DNA of 22,084 nucleotides from Flavobacterium psychrophilum (GCA_022729635.1 DZAU01000039.1:1-22084); one strand, 5' to 3'. Counted from the first letter of the stretch, positions 13,331 through 21,081 are shown. Notes: generated by a model not told the origin, from the sequence alone. Made by a program: numbers and translations.

Positions 13331-16300
13331 ATGTCGAAAACAAAAAAATATTTAAAATTATCAGGTCTTGAACCCTTAATCATTACACCGGAAACCAACT
13401 TTGTAAACGTTGGTGAAAGAACGAATGTAACCGGTTCCCGAAAATTTTTGCGTCTTATAAAAGAAGAAAAGTATGCCGAAGCACTTGCTGTGGCTCGTGA
13501 CCAAGTAGAAGGTGGCGCACAAATCATCGATATTAATATGGATGAAGGAATGCTCGACGGTGTTTATGCAATGACTACTTTCTTGAATTTAATCGCTGCC
13601 GAACCGGATATTTCTCGTGTTCCTTTGATGATTGACAGTTCAAAATGGGAAATTATCGAAGCCGGTTTGAAAGTGGCCCAAGGTAAAAGTGTGGTCAATT
13701 CTATTTCGTTAAAGGAAGGTGAAGAACAATTTATCCATCACGCTAAATTAATTAAACGCTACGGTGCAGCGGCAATTATTATGGCTTTCGATGAAAAAGG
13801 ACAAGCCGATAACTACGAAAGGCGTATCGAAATTTGCAAACGTTCATACAATATTTTGGTGAATGAAGTTGGTTTTCCAGCCGAAGACATCATATTCGAC
13901 CCTAATATTTTTCCTGTTGCCACAGGAATGGACGAACATAAATTGAATGCTTTAGATTTCTTCCGAGCCACAAAATGGATTAAGGAAAATCTGCCTTATG
14001 CGCACGTAAGTGGCGGTGTGAGTAACGTTTCGTTCTCTTTTAGAGGAAATGACACGGTGCGTGAAGCGATGCATTCGGCTTTCTTGTATCACGCCATCAA
14101 AAACGGAATGACAATGGGAATTGTGAATCCCGAAATGTTGTCTATTTATGACGAAATTCCAAAAGACCTTTTGGAACACGTTGAAGATGTTTTGTTGAAT
14201 CGAAGAGAAGATGCCACAGAACGATTATTAGACTTCGCCGAAAATGTAAAAGGTGATGTAAAAGTCAATGAAAAAGCCGTTCAGGAATGGCGTTCGGGAA
14301 CAATCCAAGAACGATTGACGCATTCTTTGGTAAGGGGAATTGACGAATTTATAGAATTAGATATTGAAGAAGCCAGACTGGCAGCTGAAAAACCAATCGA
14401 AGTTATCGAAATCAATTTAATGACAGGAATGAATGTTGTAGGAGATTTGTTTGGTTCTGGAAAAATGTTTTTGCCACAAGTGGTAAAATCGGCACGAGTA
14501 ATGAAAAAAGCCGTGGCGTATTTATTGCCGTTTATCAGCCCCCCAACCCCCGAAGGAGGAGTTGACGAAGTTAATGGATTGGAAATTGCCAATCCGATGG
14601 CTTATGAGTTTCTCAAAGAAAAAGCTAAAGAAATGAGAAACAAGCCTACTGAAACCGAAAAAATATTTTGGAATTATTTGAGTGGTAAAGCATTTGAGAA
14701 TCATAAATTTAGAAGGCAACACGTTTTAGGCGAATATATAGTTGATTTTGTTTGTTTGAAACAAAGGTTAGTAATCGAAATTGACGGTTCAATCCATGAT
14801 ACAAAAGAACAAAAAGAACACGATGATTATAGAACCGAATGGTTAAATAATAAAGGATTTAAAGTAGTACGGTTTTCTAATAACGATATTTTAACAAAAA
14901 TTGAAAATGTGTTAGAAAGATTAAGTACAATCTTGCTAGCTCCCCCTTCGGGGGCGGGGGGGGCTGGTCGTATTTTAATGGCAACCGTGAAAGGCGATGT
15001 ACACGACATTGGTAAAAATATAGTTTCGGTGGTACTGGCGTGTAATAATTATGAGATTGTAGATTTGGGCGTAATGGTTCCGCCTGAAAAAATTATTGCA
15101 GCTGCCATTGAGCACAATGTGGATATTATTGGTTTAAGTGGATTAATCACGCCGTCCTTGGACGAAATGGTTTATTTGGCAAAAGAATTAGACAAGCAAA
15201 ACGTCAAAATTCCAATAATGATTGGTGGAGCAACAACTTCAAGAGCGCATACAGCAGTGAAAATTGCACCTCAATATAGAGAAACCGTGATTCACGTAAA
15301 CGATGCTTCGAGAGCCGTAACGGTGGCTGGAAATTTATTGGATCATAATCGAAAAATATATGCAAGTGATATTCGAGCCGAATACGATGCTTTCAGAGAA
15401 ACGTTTTTGAACCGTTCGCGGGACAAGAATTTCTTGACGATTGAACAAGCCCGTAAAAATAAACTGCAATTAGATTGGGAGAATTATAATCCAATGAAAC
15501 CCAATTTCATTGGTACAAAAACTATCGAAGTCGATTTGGATGTTTTGGTTCCGTATATTGACTGGACACCGTTTTTCAGAACTTGGGAATTGTTCGGGAA
15601 ATATCCTGCGATTCTGACTGATGCAGTTGTGGGTGAACAAGCACACTCCGTTTTTCACGATGCACAGGAAATGTTGAAAGTGATTTTGAAAGAAAAGAAA
15701 TTGACAGCGAAAGGAGTTTATGGTATTTTTCCGGCGAATACAATAAATGATGATGATATTTCTGTCATCCCGAGCGTGTCATCTCGAGCGCAGTCGAGAG
15801 ACGAGGGACAACCAATAACCTTTCTCACTTTGCGTCAGCAAGCCCAAAAAACAAAAGGTGCTCCAAACATCGCTTTGGCTGATTTTATTGCTCCAAAAGA
15901 AAGCGGAAAAACCGATTATATGGGCGCGTTTTGTGTAACTACCGGTTTTGGAGTTGACGAATGGGCAGCGGAATTCGAAAAGGATTTGGATGATTATAAT
16001 TCGATTATGGTGAAAGCTTTAGCCGATAGATTTGCAGAAGCATTTGCTGAATATTTGCACGAAAAAGTAAGAAGAGAAATTTGGGGTTACGCTGCAGATG
16101 AAGCTTTATCAACCGAAGCATTAATTGAAGAAATCTACAAAGGAATTCGTCCAGCACCAGGTTATCCGGCTTGTCCAGACCATTTAGAAAAACCAACGAT
16201 TTGGAAATTGCTGAATGTCGAACAAGAAATTGGAGTAACTTTGACCGAAAGCATGGCGATGTGGCCAGCTTCTTCGGTTTCTGGATATTATTTTGGAAAT

Positions 16301-16423
16301 CCTGAAAGCAAGTATTTTGGACTTGGAAAAATAAAAGAAGACCAAGTGGTAGATTACGCCAAACGAAGAAATATTCCAACAGAAACCGCTGTGAAATGGT
16401 TGAACCCGAATATAGCAGACTAG
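13331..16423 (+). CDS. metH: Methionine synthase, folate/B12/SAM-activation half, carrying an inserted DUF559 nuclease domain
   Basis: The protein has 1030 residues. The pterin-binding barrel starts [16 protein letters not shown]. The cobalamin cap ends [21 protein letters not shown] (to residue 401). The B12 domain starts [15 protein letters not shown] (from residue 547) with the D556-x-H558-x-x-G561 cobalamin motif. The C-terminal activation domain has [12 protein letters not shown]. With the homocysteine half encoded upstream it makes methionine from homocysteine and methyl-tetrahydrofolate. Residues ~403-546 are an insertion in the cap-B12 linker, which is normally about a dozen residues; without it the length (~886) is normal. 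A second repeat-coded stretch, [17 protein letters not shown] (811-827), lies in the activation domain. The first 15 codons are duplicated upstream. The stop TAG is the first three bases of another repeat. The frame is open throughout, so the enzyme is probably still made. Confidence 0.96.
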   Translation: MSKTKKYLKLSGLEPLIITPETNFVNVGERTNVTGSRKFLRLIKEEKYAEALAVARDQVEGGAQIIDINMDEGMLDGVYAMTTFLNLIAAEPDISRVPLMIDSSKWEIIEAGLKVAQGKSVVNSISLKEGEEQFIHHAKLIKRYGAAAIIMAFDEKGQADNYERRIEICKRSYNILVNEVGFPAEDIIFDPNIFPVATGMDEHKLNALDFFRATKWIKENLPYAHVSGGVSNVSFSFRGNDTVREAMHSAFLYHAIKNGMTMGIVNPEMLSIYDEIPKDLLEHVEDVLLNRREDATERLLDFAENVKGDVKVNEKAVQEWRSGTIQERLTHSLVRGIDEFIELDIEEARLAAEKPIEVIEINLMTGMNVVGDLFGSGKMFLPQVVKSARVMKKAVAYLLPFISPPTPEGGVDEVNGLEIANPMAYEFLKEKAKEMRNKPTETEKIFWNYLSGKAFENHKFRRQHVLGEYIVDFVCLKQRLVIEIDGSIHDTKEQKEHDDYRTEWLNNKGFKVVRFSNNDILTKIENVLERLSTILLAPPSGAGGAGRILMATVKGDVHDIGKNIVSVVLACNNYEIVDLGVMVPPEKIIAAAIEHNVDIIGLSGLITPSLDEMVYLAKELDKQNVKIPIMIGGATTSRAHTAVKIAPQYRETVIHVNDASRAVTVAGNLLDHNRKIYASDIRAEYDAFRETFLNRSRDKNFLTIEQARKNKLQLDWENYNPMKPNFIGTKTIEVDLDVLVPYIDWTPFFRTWELFGKYPAILTDAVVGEQAHSVFHDAQEMLKVILKEKKLTAKGVYGIFPANTINDDDISVIPSVSSRAQSRDEGQPITFLTLRQQAQKTKGAPNIALADFIAPKESGKTDYMGAFCVTTGFGVDEWAAEFEKDLDDYNSIMVKALADRFAEAFAEYLHEKVRREIWGYAADEALSTEALIEEIYKGIRPAPGYPACPDHLEKPTIWKLLNVEQEIGVTLTESMAMWPASSVSGYYFGNPESKYFGLGKIKEDQVVDYAKRRNIPTETAVKWLNPNIAD
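14537..14968 (+). mobile_element. DUF559 (Vsr-like PD-(D/E)XK) nuclease module bounded by inverted family A palindromes, nested in metH (A3)
   Basis: This is a 432-base (144-codon) in-frame insert. The left end 14537-14565 (AGCCCCCCAACCCCCGAAGG, then AGGAGTT) and right end 14937-14968 (AGCTCCCCCTTCGGGGGCGG, then GGGGGGCTGG) are inverted copies of the window's GC-rich palindrome. Between them, metH residues ~423-535 give a complete DUF559 domain: [74 protein letters not shown]. Candidate catalytic residues D472, E483 and D485 and the conserved H489 are intact. DUF559 relatives usually occur as small stand-alone proteins related to very-short-patch-repair endonuclease. The insert has no intein splice motifs. 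That the palindromes and the nuclease form one mobile unit is inference. Confidence 0.85.
15761..15812 (+). repeat. In-frame family C repeat in the MetH activation domain
   Basis: The stretch contains CTCGAGCGCAGTCGAG (15783-15798) preceded by GTCATCCCGAGCGTGTCAT. It encodes [17 protein letters not shown] in a loop between DDI and ITFLTLRQQ. It is related to the inverted pair at 2592-2650. Confidence 0.85.
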
Positions 16424-16621
16424 CCCCCTAGCCCCCGAAGGAGGAACTCCAATCTTTGTAAATAAAAAGAGTTTGGAGCTTCTTGTTGGTTTTTAGAGGT
16501 TTAAATAAAATAAAAAATACATTAATATAAAAGATTCTTTAATTTTTCATTTGCAGATTAGAGAGTGATAAATCCTGATGACCCCTTTCAGGAGTTCCCC
16601 CTTCGGGGGTTAGGGGGCTGA
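16421..16621 (+). repeat. Inverted pair of GC-rich palindromes (family A, copy A4) between metH and metF
   Basis: Left arm 16421-16450 (TAGCCCCCTAGCCCCCGAAG then GAGGAACTCC) and right arm 16591-16621 (GGAGTTCCCCCTTCGGGGGT then TAGGGGGCTGA) are inverted around about 140 AT-rich bases with no ORF. The left arm supplies the metH stop codon and the right arm ends two bases before the metF ATG. The spacer also holds TCCTGATGACCCCTTTCAGGA. Confidence 0.92.
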
Positions 16622-16623
16622 CT

Positions 16624-17580
16624 ATGAAAGTAACAGAACATATAGAAGAAGCAAAAGGGAAAACATTGTTTTCTTTCGAAATTATTCCGCCACAAAAAGG
16701 GAAAAGTATTCAGGAATTATACGATAATATTGATCCGTTGATGGAGTTCAAACCGCCTTTTATAGACGTGACAACTTCGCGTGAAGAATATATTTATGTG
16801 GATAAAGGCAACGGATTATTGGACAAAAAATTGACCAGAATGCGTCCCGGAACTTTGGGAATTTGTGCTTCCATAAAACATAAATATTCTGTTGACACCG
16901 TTCCTCACGTACTTTGTGGTGGTTTTACCAAAGAAGAAACCGAATATTTATTGGTCGATTGTCATTATCTTGGAATCAATAATGTAATGGCTTTACGCGG
17001 CGATGCGATGAAAGAGGAACAATCTTTTGTGGCAAAAGAAGGTGGTAATAATTATGCGGTTGACTTGGTAAAACAAATTCACCAATTGAATCAAGGGAAG
17101 TATTTACACGATGTAATGCACATTGACAACAAAGCTGATTTTTGTATTGGTGTTGCAGGTTATCCCGAGAAACATTTAGAATCGCCATCCTTGATTTCGG
17201 ACTTAAAAAGACTGAAAGAAAAAGTGAATGCCGGAGCGGATTATGTGGTGACCCAAATGTTTTTTGACAATGCAAAATATTTTGAATTTGTGAAAAAAGC
17301 CAGAGAAATAGGAGTCACAGTTCCAATTATTCCGGGAATCAAACCAATTGCTGTACAAAGACATTTGCAAATTCTACCACAAATTTTCCGAATCGACTTG
17401 CCAGAAGATTTAATTCACGCAATCGAAAAATGCAAGACAAATGCAGATATTCGTCAAGTGGGCGTGGAATGGGCAATTCAACAATCGTTAGAATTGAAAG
17501 CTGCCGGCGTTCCCGTATTGCATTATTATTCTATGGGAAAATCAGAAAATATTCGCCAAATCGCAAGTCAGGTTTTTTAA
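16624..17580 (+). CDS. metF: 5,10-methylenetetrahydrofolate reductase
   Basis: The 318-residue flavoprotein reduces methylene-THF to methyl-THF, the methyl donor for the MetH halves just upstream. The family blocks FSFEIIPPQKG, PPFIDVTTSREEY, NVMALRGD, FCIGVAGYPEKH, GADYVVTQMFFDNAKYFEFV and PIIPGIKPI are all present, and the length is typical. It follows metH through repeat A4 and is probably in the same SAM-responsive transcription unit, although the repeat may modulate expression of metF separately. Confidence 0.97.
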   Translation: MKVTEHIEEAKGKTLFSFEIIPPQKGKSIQELYDNIDPLMEFKPPFIDVTTSREEYIYVDKGNGLLDKKLTRMRPGTLGICASIKHKYSVDTVPHVLCGGFTKEETEYLLVDCHYLGINNVMALRGDAMKEEQSFVAKEGGNNYAVDLVKQIHQLNQGKYLHDVMHIDNKADFCIGVAGYPEKHLESPSLISDLKRLKEKVNAGADYVVTQMFFDNAKYFEFVKKAREIGVTVPIIPGIKPIAVQRHLQILPQIFRIDLPEDLIHAIEKCKTNADIRQVGVEWAIQQSLELKAAGVPVLHYYSMGKSENIRQIASQVF

Positions 17581-17590
17581 ATTTTTTTCA

Positions 17591-17621
17591 CGTAGAGACG
17601 TTGCATTGCACCGTCTCTACG
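17591..17621 (+). repeat. CGTAGAGACG hairpin repeat between convergent metF and gldA (family F)
   Basis: CGTAGAGACG (17591-17600) and CGTCTCTACG (17612-17621) are perfect 10-bp arms with an 11-base loop. The repeat overlaps the gldA stop codon (17617-17619), so the last residues of that protein are repeat-encoded. It lies between convergent genes and may act as a bidirectional transcript end, but no T-run follows in either direction. Confidence 0.8.
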
Positions 17622-18513
17622 ATGTTATTTCCCTAAAAACCGCCTCCAGATTTTTATTCTTCTGATTGAGTTGTAGTGTTTTCAAACCATTGGCATTGGC
17701 AAAATCAAAAACTGCGGGACGCATATCTTTATCAGCGTTGAAAGTCAATTCCCAAATCATATCGTGGGTATTCTTGAAGGAAGTCAGATTTTCGATTTTG
17801 GAAATCAATTGTTCTTCGACTTTATAGTCAAATTCTACTTCGATAACTTGTTCCTTCTCGGCAGAAATTAAGTTGTCCAGTTTTTTGTCGGCAACAATTT
17901 TCCCATTATTGATGATGATGACACGATCGCAAATCGCTTCGACTTCCTGCATAATATGCGTCGAAAGGAAAACGGTTTTGTCTTTGCCCACGTTTTTAAT
18001 CACATTACGAATTTCGACCAATTGGTTTGGGTCTAAACCTGTTGTGGGTTCGTCGAGAATCAACACATCGGGATTGTGCAATAAAGCATTGGCCAAACCC
18101 ACTCTTTGGCGAAAGCCTTTAGATAAATGGCCTACTTTTTTGTGGCTTTCATTGGATAAACCAGTTAATTGAATCACTTCTTCAATTCGGGATTTGGCTA
18201 CTTTATAGACATCGGCATTAAAAGCCAAATATTCTCGAACATATAAATCCAAGTACAACGGATTGTGTTCCGGCAAATAGCCAATAGATTGTTGCACGGA
18301 TTTAGCTTGAGAGTCAACATCAAATCCATTTACACTTGCCGAGCCTTCATCGGCAGTGATATAAGTGGTCAAAATTTTCATTAAAGTTGATTTCCCAGCA
18401 CCATTTGGCCCCAAAAATCCAACAATTTCTCCTTTTTTGACAGAAAACGAAACATTGTCCAATGCTTTTTGAACGCCGTAACTTTTCGAAATATTATTTA
18501 CTTCTATTGACAT
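17617..18513 (-). CDS. gldA: Gliding-motility ABC transporter ATP-binding protein
   Basis: The 298-residue ABC ATPase has Walker A GPNGAGKST (35-43), an SIGYLPEHNPLYLDLYVREYL Q-loop region, signature LSKGFRQRV, Walker B VLILDEPTTGLDP and H-loop STHIM. The sequence from MSIEVNNISKSYG through LPEHNPLYLDLYVREYLAFN agrees with GldA as I recall it from Flavobacterium johnsoniae, which works with GldF and GldG and is needed for gliding. No GldF/GldG gene is in the window. It is transcribed against metF, and its stop codon lies in a hairpin repeat. Another ABC-2-type exporter ATPase is the alternative, but less likely. Confidence 0.88.
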   Translation of the reverse strand: MSIEVNNISKSYGVQKALDNVSFSVKKGEIVGFLGPNGAGKSTLMKILTTYITADEGSASVNGFDVDSQAKSVQQSIGYLPEHNPLYLDLYVREYLAFNADVYKVAKSRIEEVIQLTGLSNESHKKVGHLSKGFRQRVGLANALLHNPDVLILDEPTTGLDPNQLVEIRNVIKNVGKDKTVFLSTHIMQEVEAICDRVIIINNGKIVADKKLDNLISAEKEQVIEVEFDYKVEEQLISKIENLTSFKNTHDMIWELTFNADKDMRPAVFDFANANGLKTLQLNQKNKNLEAVFREITS

Positions 18514-18529
18514 TGCTTTTTATTTATGG

Positions 18530-18537
18530 CAAAAGTA
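18530..18537 (-). promoter_or_regulatory. Candidate -7 box of gldA
   Basis: On the minus strand TACTTTTG matches TAnnTTTG and lies about 16 bases before the gldA ATG. No clear TTTG is found at the expected upstream distance. Confidence 0.4.
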
Positions 18538-18564
18538 AACAGAAAAAATATTGATTTATTGTTT

Positions 18565-18662
18565 TTTTTGCCACAGATTTCACAGATTTTCACGGATTTT
18601 TTTCAATAAATCGATTCGCGTTTTTTTTAATCTGTGTAAATCTGTGAAATCTGTGGCAAAAA
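18565..18662 (+). repeat. Inverted pair of the 'CCACAGATTTCACAGATT' repeat (family B)
   Basis: The arm 18565-18598 (TTTTTGCCACAGATTTCACA then GATTTTCACGGATT) and the arm 18629-18662 are reverse complements at about 31 of 34 positions around a 30-base spacer. The pair fills the gap between the divergent gldA and symporter genes. A single half copy is at 12711-12741. Confidence 0.9.
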
Positions 18663-18726
18663 TTATTGTTGGGATTAGTTACGAATAGTAATATAGATTT
18701 CTATATTTACCGTAAACTTTATAAAA

Positions 18727-19977
18727 ATGGCGATACAAAACACATCATCGGGTAGTTTCTTGAGAAATTATAAAAGCATTTTATTGCTTTTGGGAGGAAT
18801 TTTGGCAGGAAGCATTTTAGGATTAGTTTTTGGAAAAGGAGTCGAAGTGATAAAACCCTTGGGCGATATTTTCCTAAACTTATTGTTCACGGCCATCATT
18901 CCGTTGATTTTCTTTACGATTTCGTCATCGATTGCTACATTAGAACGAACCGAAAAACTGGGTAAATTATTCACAATCGTGATGGGAGTTTTTTTAGGAA
19001 CCGTGCTTATTTCATCCATTTTGATGATTCTTGGGGTTTTATTTTTTCCTATTCAGCAAGATTTTGTAGTCTCTAAAATGGCAATAGAGCAAGTAGAATC
19101 AGGAAATGCAGGTTCACAAATCACACAGTTGCTTACCGCCAATGATTTTTTTGAATTATTATCTCGAAAAAGCATGTTGGCCTTGATTTTATTCTCTTTT
19201 TTGGTTGGTTTTGCTACTTTGCAATCAGGCGATAAAGGACAAAATTTCAAAAATTTCCTAAAATCTGGAGACGAAGTAATGAAGCAATTACTGCATATCA
19301 TTATGAAAACAGCGCCAATAGGTTTAGGAGCTTATTTTGCGTATCAAGTGGGGATTTTTGGTCCACAATTATTTGGAGCTTATGCCAAACCTTTAGGATT
19401 ATATTATGCAGTTTGTGCTTTTTATTTCATTGTGTTTTTTAGTTTGTATGCTTTTATGGCCGGAGGAAGAAAAGGGCTGACGATTTTCTGGAAAAACAAT
19501 GTTGCTCCTTCATTAACAGCACTTGGAACCTGTAGTAGTATTGCCACAATCCCGGCAAATCTGGAAGCTGCCGAGGATATGAAGATTCCGAATCACGTGA
19601 GTCATATTGTAATTCCGCTTGGTGCACCTTTGCACAAAGACGGTTCGGCAATGTCGTCAATTATAAAAATAGCCGTTATTTTTGCAATGTTTGGTAAAGA
19701 TTTCACGGAACCAAGCACGTTACTTTTAGCATTGGGAATCACGGTAATTGTTTCTGTGGTGGAAGGCGGAATTCCAAACGGCGGTTATATTGGTGAAGTT
19801 CTAGCAATTACAGTTTATGGATTTCCAATGGAACAAGCCTTGCCGGCTGCAATGATAATCGGGACATTAGTCGATCCAATGGCGACTTTATTGAATGCCA
19901 ATGGCGATCTTGTTTCGGCGATGGTAGTGACTCGAATTTCCGAAGGGAAGAAATGGATTTTAGAAGCTTTAACTTAA
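18727..19977 (+). CDS. Dicarboxylate/amino acid:cation symporter (DAACS family)
   Basis: The 416-residue membrane protein has about eight hydrophobic segments. The serine-rich re-entrant loop is TCSSIATIP (269-276 region). GAPLHKDGSAM (299-309) corresponds to the NMDGT-type motif of GltP/DctA proteins, and GIPNGGYIGE (~348 onward) lies in the second re-entrant region. It takes up a dicarboxylate or acidic amino acid with Na+ or H+. The altered HKDG in place of NMDG suggests a substrate not predictable from the classic members. It stands alone, divergent from gldA. Confidence 0.92.
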   Translation: MAIQNTSSGSFLRNYKSILLLLGGILAGSILGLVFGKGVEVIKPLGDIFLNLLFTAIIPLIFFTISSSIATLERTEKLGKLFTIVMGVFLGTVLISSILMILGVLFFPIQQDFVVSKMAIEQVESGNAGSQITQLLTANDFFELLSRKSMLALILFSFLVGFATLQSGDKGQNFKNFLKSGDEVMKQLLHIIMKTAPIGLGAYFAYQVGIFGPQLFGAYAKPLGLYYAVCAFYFIVFFSLYAFMAGGRKGLTIFWKNNVAPSLTALGTCSSIATIPANLEAAEDMKIPNHVSHIVIPLGAPLHKDGSAMSSIIKIAVIFAMFGKDFTEPSTLLLALGITVIVSVVEGGIPNGGYIGEVLAITVYGFPMEQALPAAMIIGTLVDPMATLLNANGDLVSAMVVTRISEGKKWILEALT

Positions 19978-19987
19978 ACTTTAGATT

Positions 19988-20008
19988 TTGAAATGTAATT
20001 TATTTCAA
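19988..20008. terminator. Possible hairpin between convergent symporter and higA genes
   Basis: TTGAAAT (19988-19994) and ATTTCAA (20002-20008) form a 7-bp stem with a 7-base loop, overlapping the higA stop codon. AT-rich flanks are present but no proper T-run, so a terminator role is weakly supported. Confidence 0.3.
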
Positions 20009-20365
20009 GGCATATTCTTTGATTAAAACATTGGAGGGAATATGGAGTTTTTCTTGTAAAACCCTAATTTGCTTGATGCTCAAAGCCCTTTTTCGGTTAA
20101 ATATTTCAGAAACCCTTGAGCGACTATTCAATAAAATTCCCAGATCGTTGTTGGTCATTCCGTTTTGCTCCATCATAAAACGAATAGCTTCAATTGGATC
20201 TGGTTCAGGAATTGGATAATGTACTTGCTCATATTTTTCTATCAAAGTAACAAGAATATCAAGCTCATCACCTTCATTTGAGTTGGGTTTTGCATCGAAT
20301 ATCTCTTTTACTCTCTCCAAAGCCCAATCGTAATCTTTTTCTGTTTTTATAGGTTTGATTTCCAT
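20000..20365 (-). CDS. higA: HigA-type antitoxin (HTH domain)
   Basis: The protein has 121 residues. An acidic N-terminal region that would wrap the toxin is followed by an HTH/XRE-like domain: IRFMMEQNGMTNNDLGILLNSRSRVSEIFNRKRALSIKQIRVL, residues ~62-105. This arrangement is the COG5499 HigA class. It lies 4 bases after the toxin gene in the same direction, in the toxin-first order typical of higBA. It should neutralise HigB and repress the shared promoter. Confidence 0.9.
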   Translation of the reverse strand: MEIKPIKTEKDYDWALERVKEIFDAKPNSNEGDELDILVTLIEKYEQVHYPIPEPDPIEAIRFMMEQNGMTNNDLGILLNSRSRVSEIFNRKRALSIKQIRVLQEKLHIPSNVLIKEYALK

Positions 20366-20369
20366 ATTT

Positions 20370-20666
20370 TTATAGATTTTTAATGTCTTTTAAATCATCA
20401 TATTCTGCGTGAGTGCCAATGAATAGAATGTAAACTATTTGGGTTAAATAATTGATTTTTACTATCAATCGAAAATTATTGCCACCTATATTGAAAATTA
20501 TTTTGTTTTCGCCAACAAAATCCGCACTCCCAAATATTTTTTTTATGTCATTCGTGTTCAAAAAACTGTTTTTATCGAAAACTTGATACCAAGAAAGCAG
20601 TTGCTGTTTTGATTTTGGGTGTTTCTCCCAAAAGTTCTGCAATGTTCGTTTGGCAATTATTCTCAT
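20370..20666 (-). CDS. higB: HigB-type mRNA interferase toxin
   Basis: The protein has 98 residues from ATG 20666; an upstream in-frame TTG at 20687 is inside the promoter and is rejected. MRIIAKRTLQNFWEKHPKSKQQLLSWYQ, the SADFVG-NKIIFNIGGNNFRLIVKINY strand region and the terminal LFIGTHAEYDDLK are typical of RelE-fold HigB toxins, which cleave translated mRNA on the ribosome. The conserved H and Y near the C-terminus are present, so it appears intact. Confidence 0.92.
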   Translation of the reverse strand: MRIIAKRTLQNFWEKHPKSKQQLLSWYQVFDKNSFLNTNDIKKIFGSADFVGENKIIFNIGGNNFRLIVKINYLTQIVYILFIGTHAEYDDLKDIKNL

Positions 20667-20684
20667 ACAAACTTTATTATAATG

Positions 20685-20718
20685 CAAATATAATGATTTT
20701 TTCCCGAAACGGGAAAAA
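20685..20718 (-). promoter_or_regulatory. higBA promoter with overlapping palindromic operator
   Basis: On the minus strand TATATTTG (20692 to 20685) is a perfect TAnnTTTG box. Immediately upstream, in the -13 to -33 region, TTTTTCCCG-AAA-CGGGAAAAA (20698-20718) is a perfect 9-bp dyad that would cover the -33 element. This is the expected place for an operator bound by HigA or HigBA for autorepression. Confidence 0.65.
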
Positions 20719-20886
20719 TTAATAATTATTTCAAATTCTGCTATATCAATTTATATTCCCTATTTGAAAATTACTCTAAAGCAATTGACTAATCGTGGTT
20801 TTTAACATCAATTTTTTATATATTATACAATAATAACCAGCTTTTACCGAGAATTCTTTTTTTGTTACATAAAATCAATTCTTTTT

Positions 20887-20917
20887 TTTGGTTGGCTTAA
20901 AATAAGTTATACATTTG
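20887..20917 (+). promoter_or_regulatory. Promoter of the Phe/Tyr (pheA) operon
   Basis: TTTG (20887-20890), 19 bases, TACATTTG (20910-20917): an exact fit to the Bacteroidota consensus. Transcription would start near 20924, about 24 bases before the leader-peptide ATG. The rest of 20719-20886 is AT-rich with nothing recognisable. Confidence 0.8.
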
Positions 20918-20947
20918 CAATGAATTTATTCAAAAACAACGCATATC

Positions 20948-21001
20948 ATGTCCAATAACCAGTTTTATTTTAGCAATACTTATTATTTCTTTAGGAAGTA
21001 A
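20948..21001 (+). CDS. Leader peptide for attenuation of pheA
   Basis: The ORF is ATG, 17 codons, TAA: MSNNQFYFSNTYYFFRK. Seven of 17 residues are aromatic (four Phe, three Tyr), grouped as FYF and YYFF. It lies 24 bases after a predicted transcription start and ends where the antiterminator strand begins (21001). The next gene makes phenylpyruvate and the following one is an aromatic-type aminotransferase, so a peptide sensing charged tRNA-Phe and tRNA-Tyr makes sense. Codon clustering, promoter position and RNA structure together support it; translation itself is not proven. Confidence 0.85.
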   Translation: MSNNQFYFSNTYYFFRK

Positions 21002-21081
21002 GGATTGTCTATGGTTATTTGAAAGATTAAGAAACAAATAAAACTAATATACAATCCTGATGAAAATCAGGATTTTTTTTT
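21001..21081 (+). terminator. Attenuator: antiterminator / intrinsic terminator pair ahead of pheA
   Basis: The terminator is AATCCTGA (21053-21060), loop TGAAAA, TCAGGATT (21067-21074), then a T-run to 21081. The competing antiterminator is AGGATTGT (21001-21008) with ACAATCCT (21051-21058), a perfect 8-bp helix that uses up the left half of the terminator. The antiterminator's first strand starts at the leader stop codon. A ribosome that reaches the stop would cover it and let the terminator form; a ribosome stalled at the Phe/Tyr codons would leave it free. Confidence 0.88.

Noticed and set aside
14597..14938. DUF559 as an independent overlapping gene starting at the internal ATG 14597
   Set aside because: The frame is continuous with MetH on both sides and there is no stop after the domain. 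Internal initiation cannot be excluded, but nothing in the sequence supports it.
14537..14968. Intein in MetH
   Set aside because: No Cys/Ser plus block-B Thr-x-x-His at the start and no His-Asn at the end; the nuclease is DUF559, not LAGLIDADG or HNH, and the flanks are repeats.
20667..20687. TTG start for HigB adding seven residues
   Set aside because: The TTG overlaps the predicted -7 box; ATG 20666 starts the conserved MRIIAKRTL.
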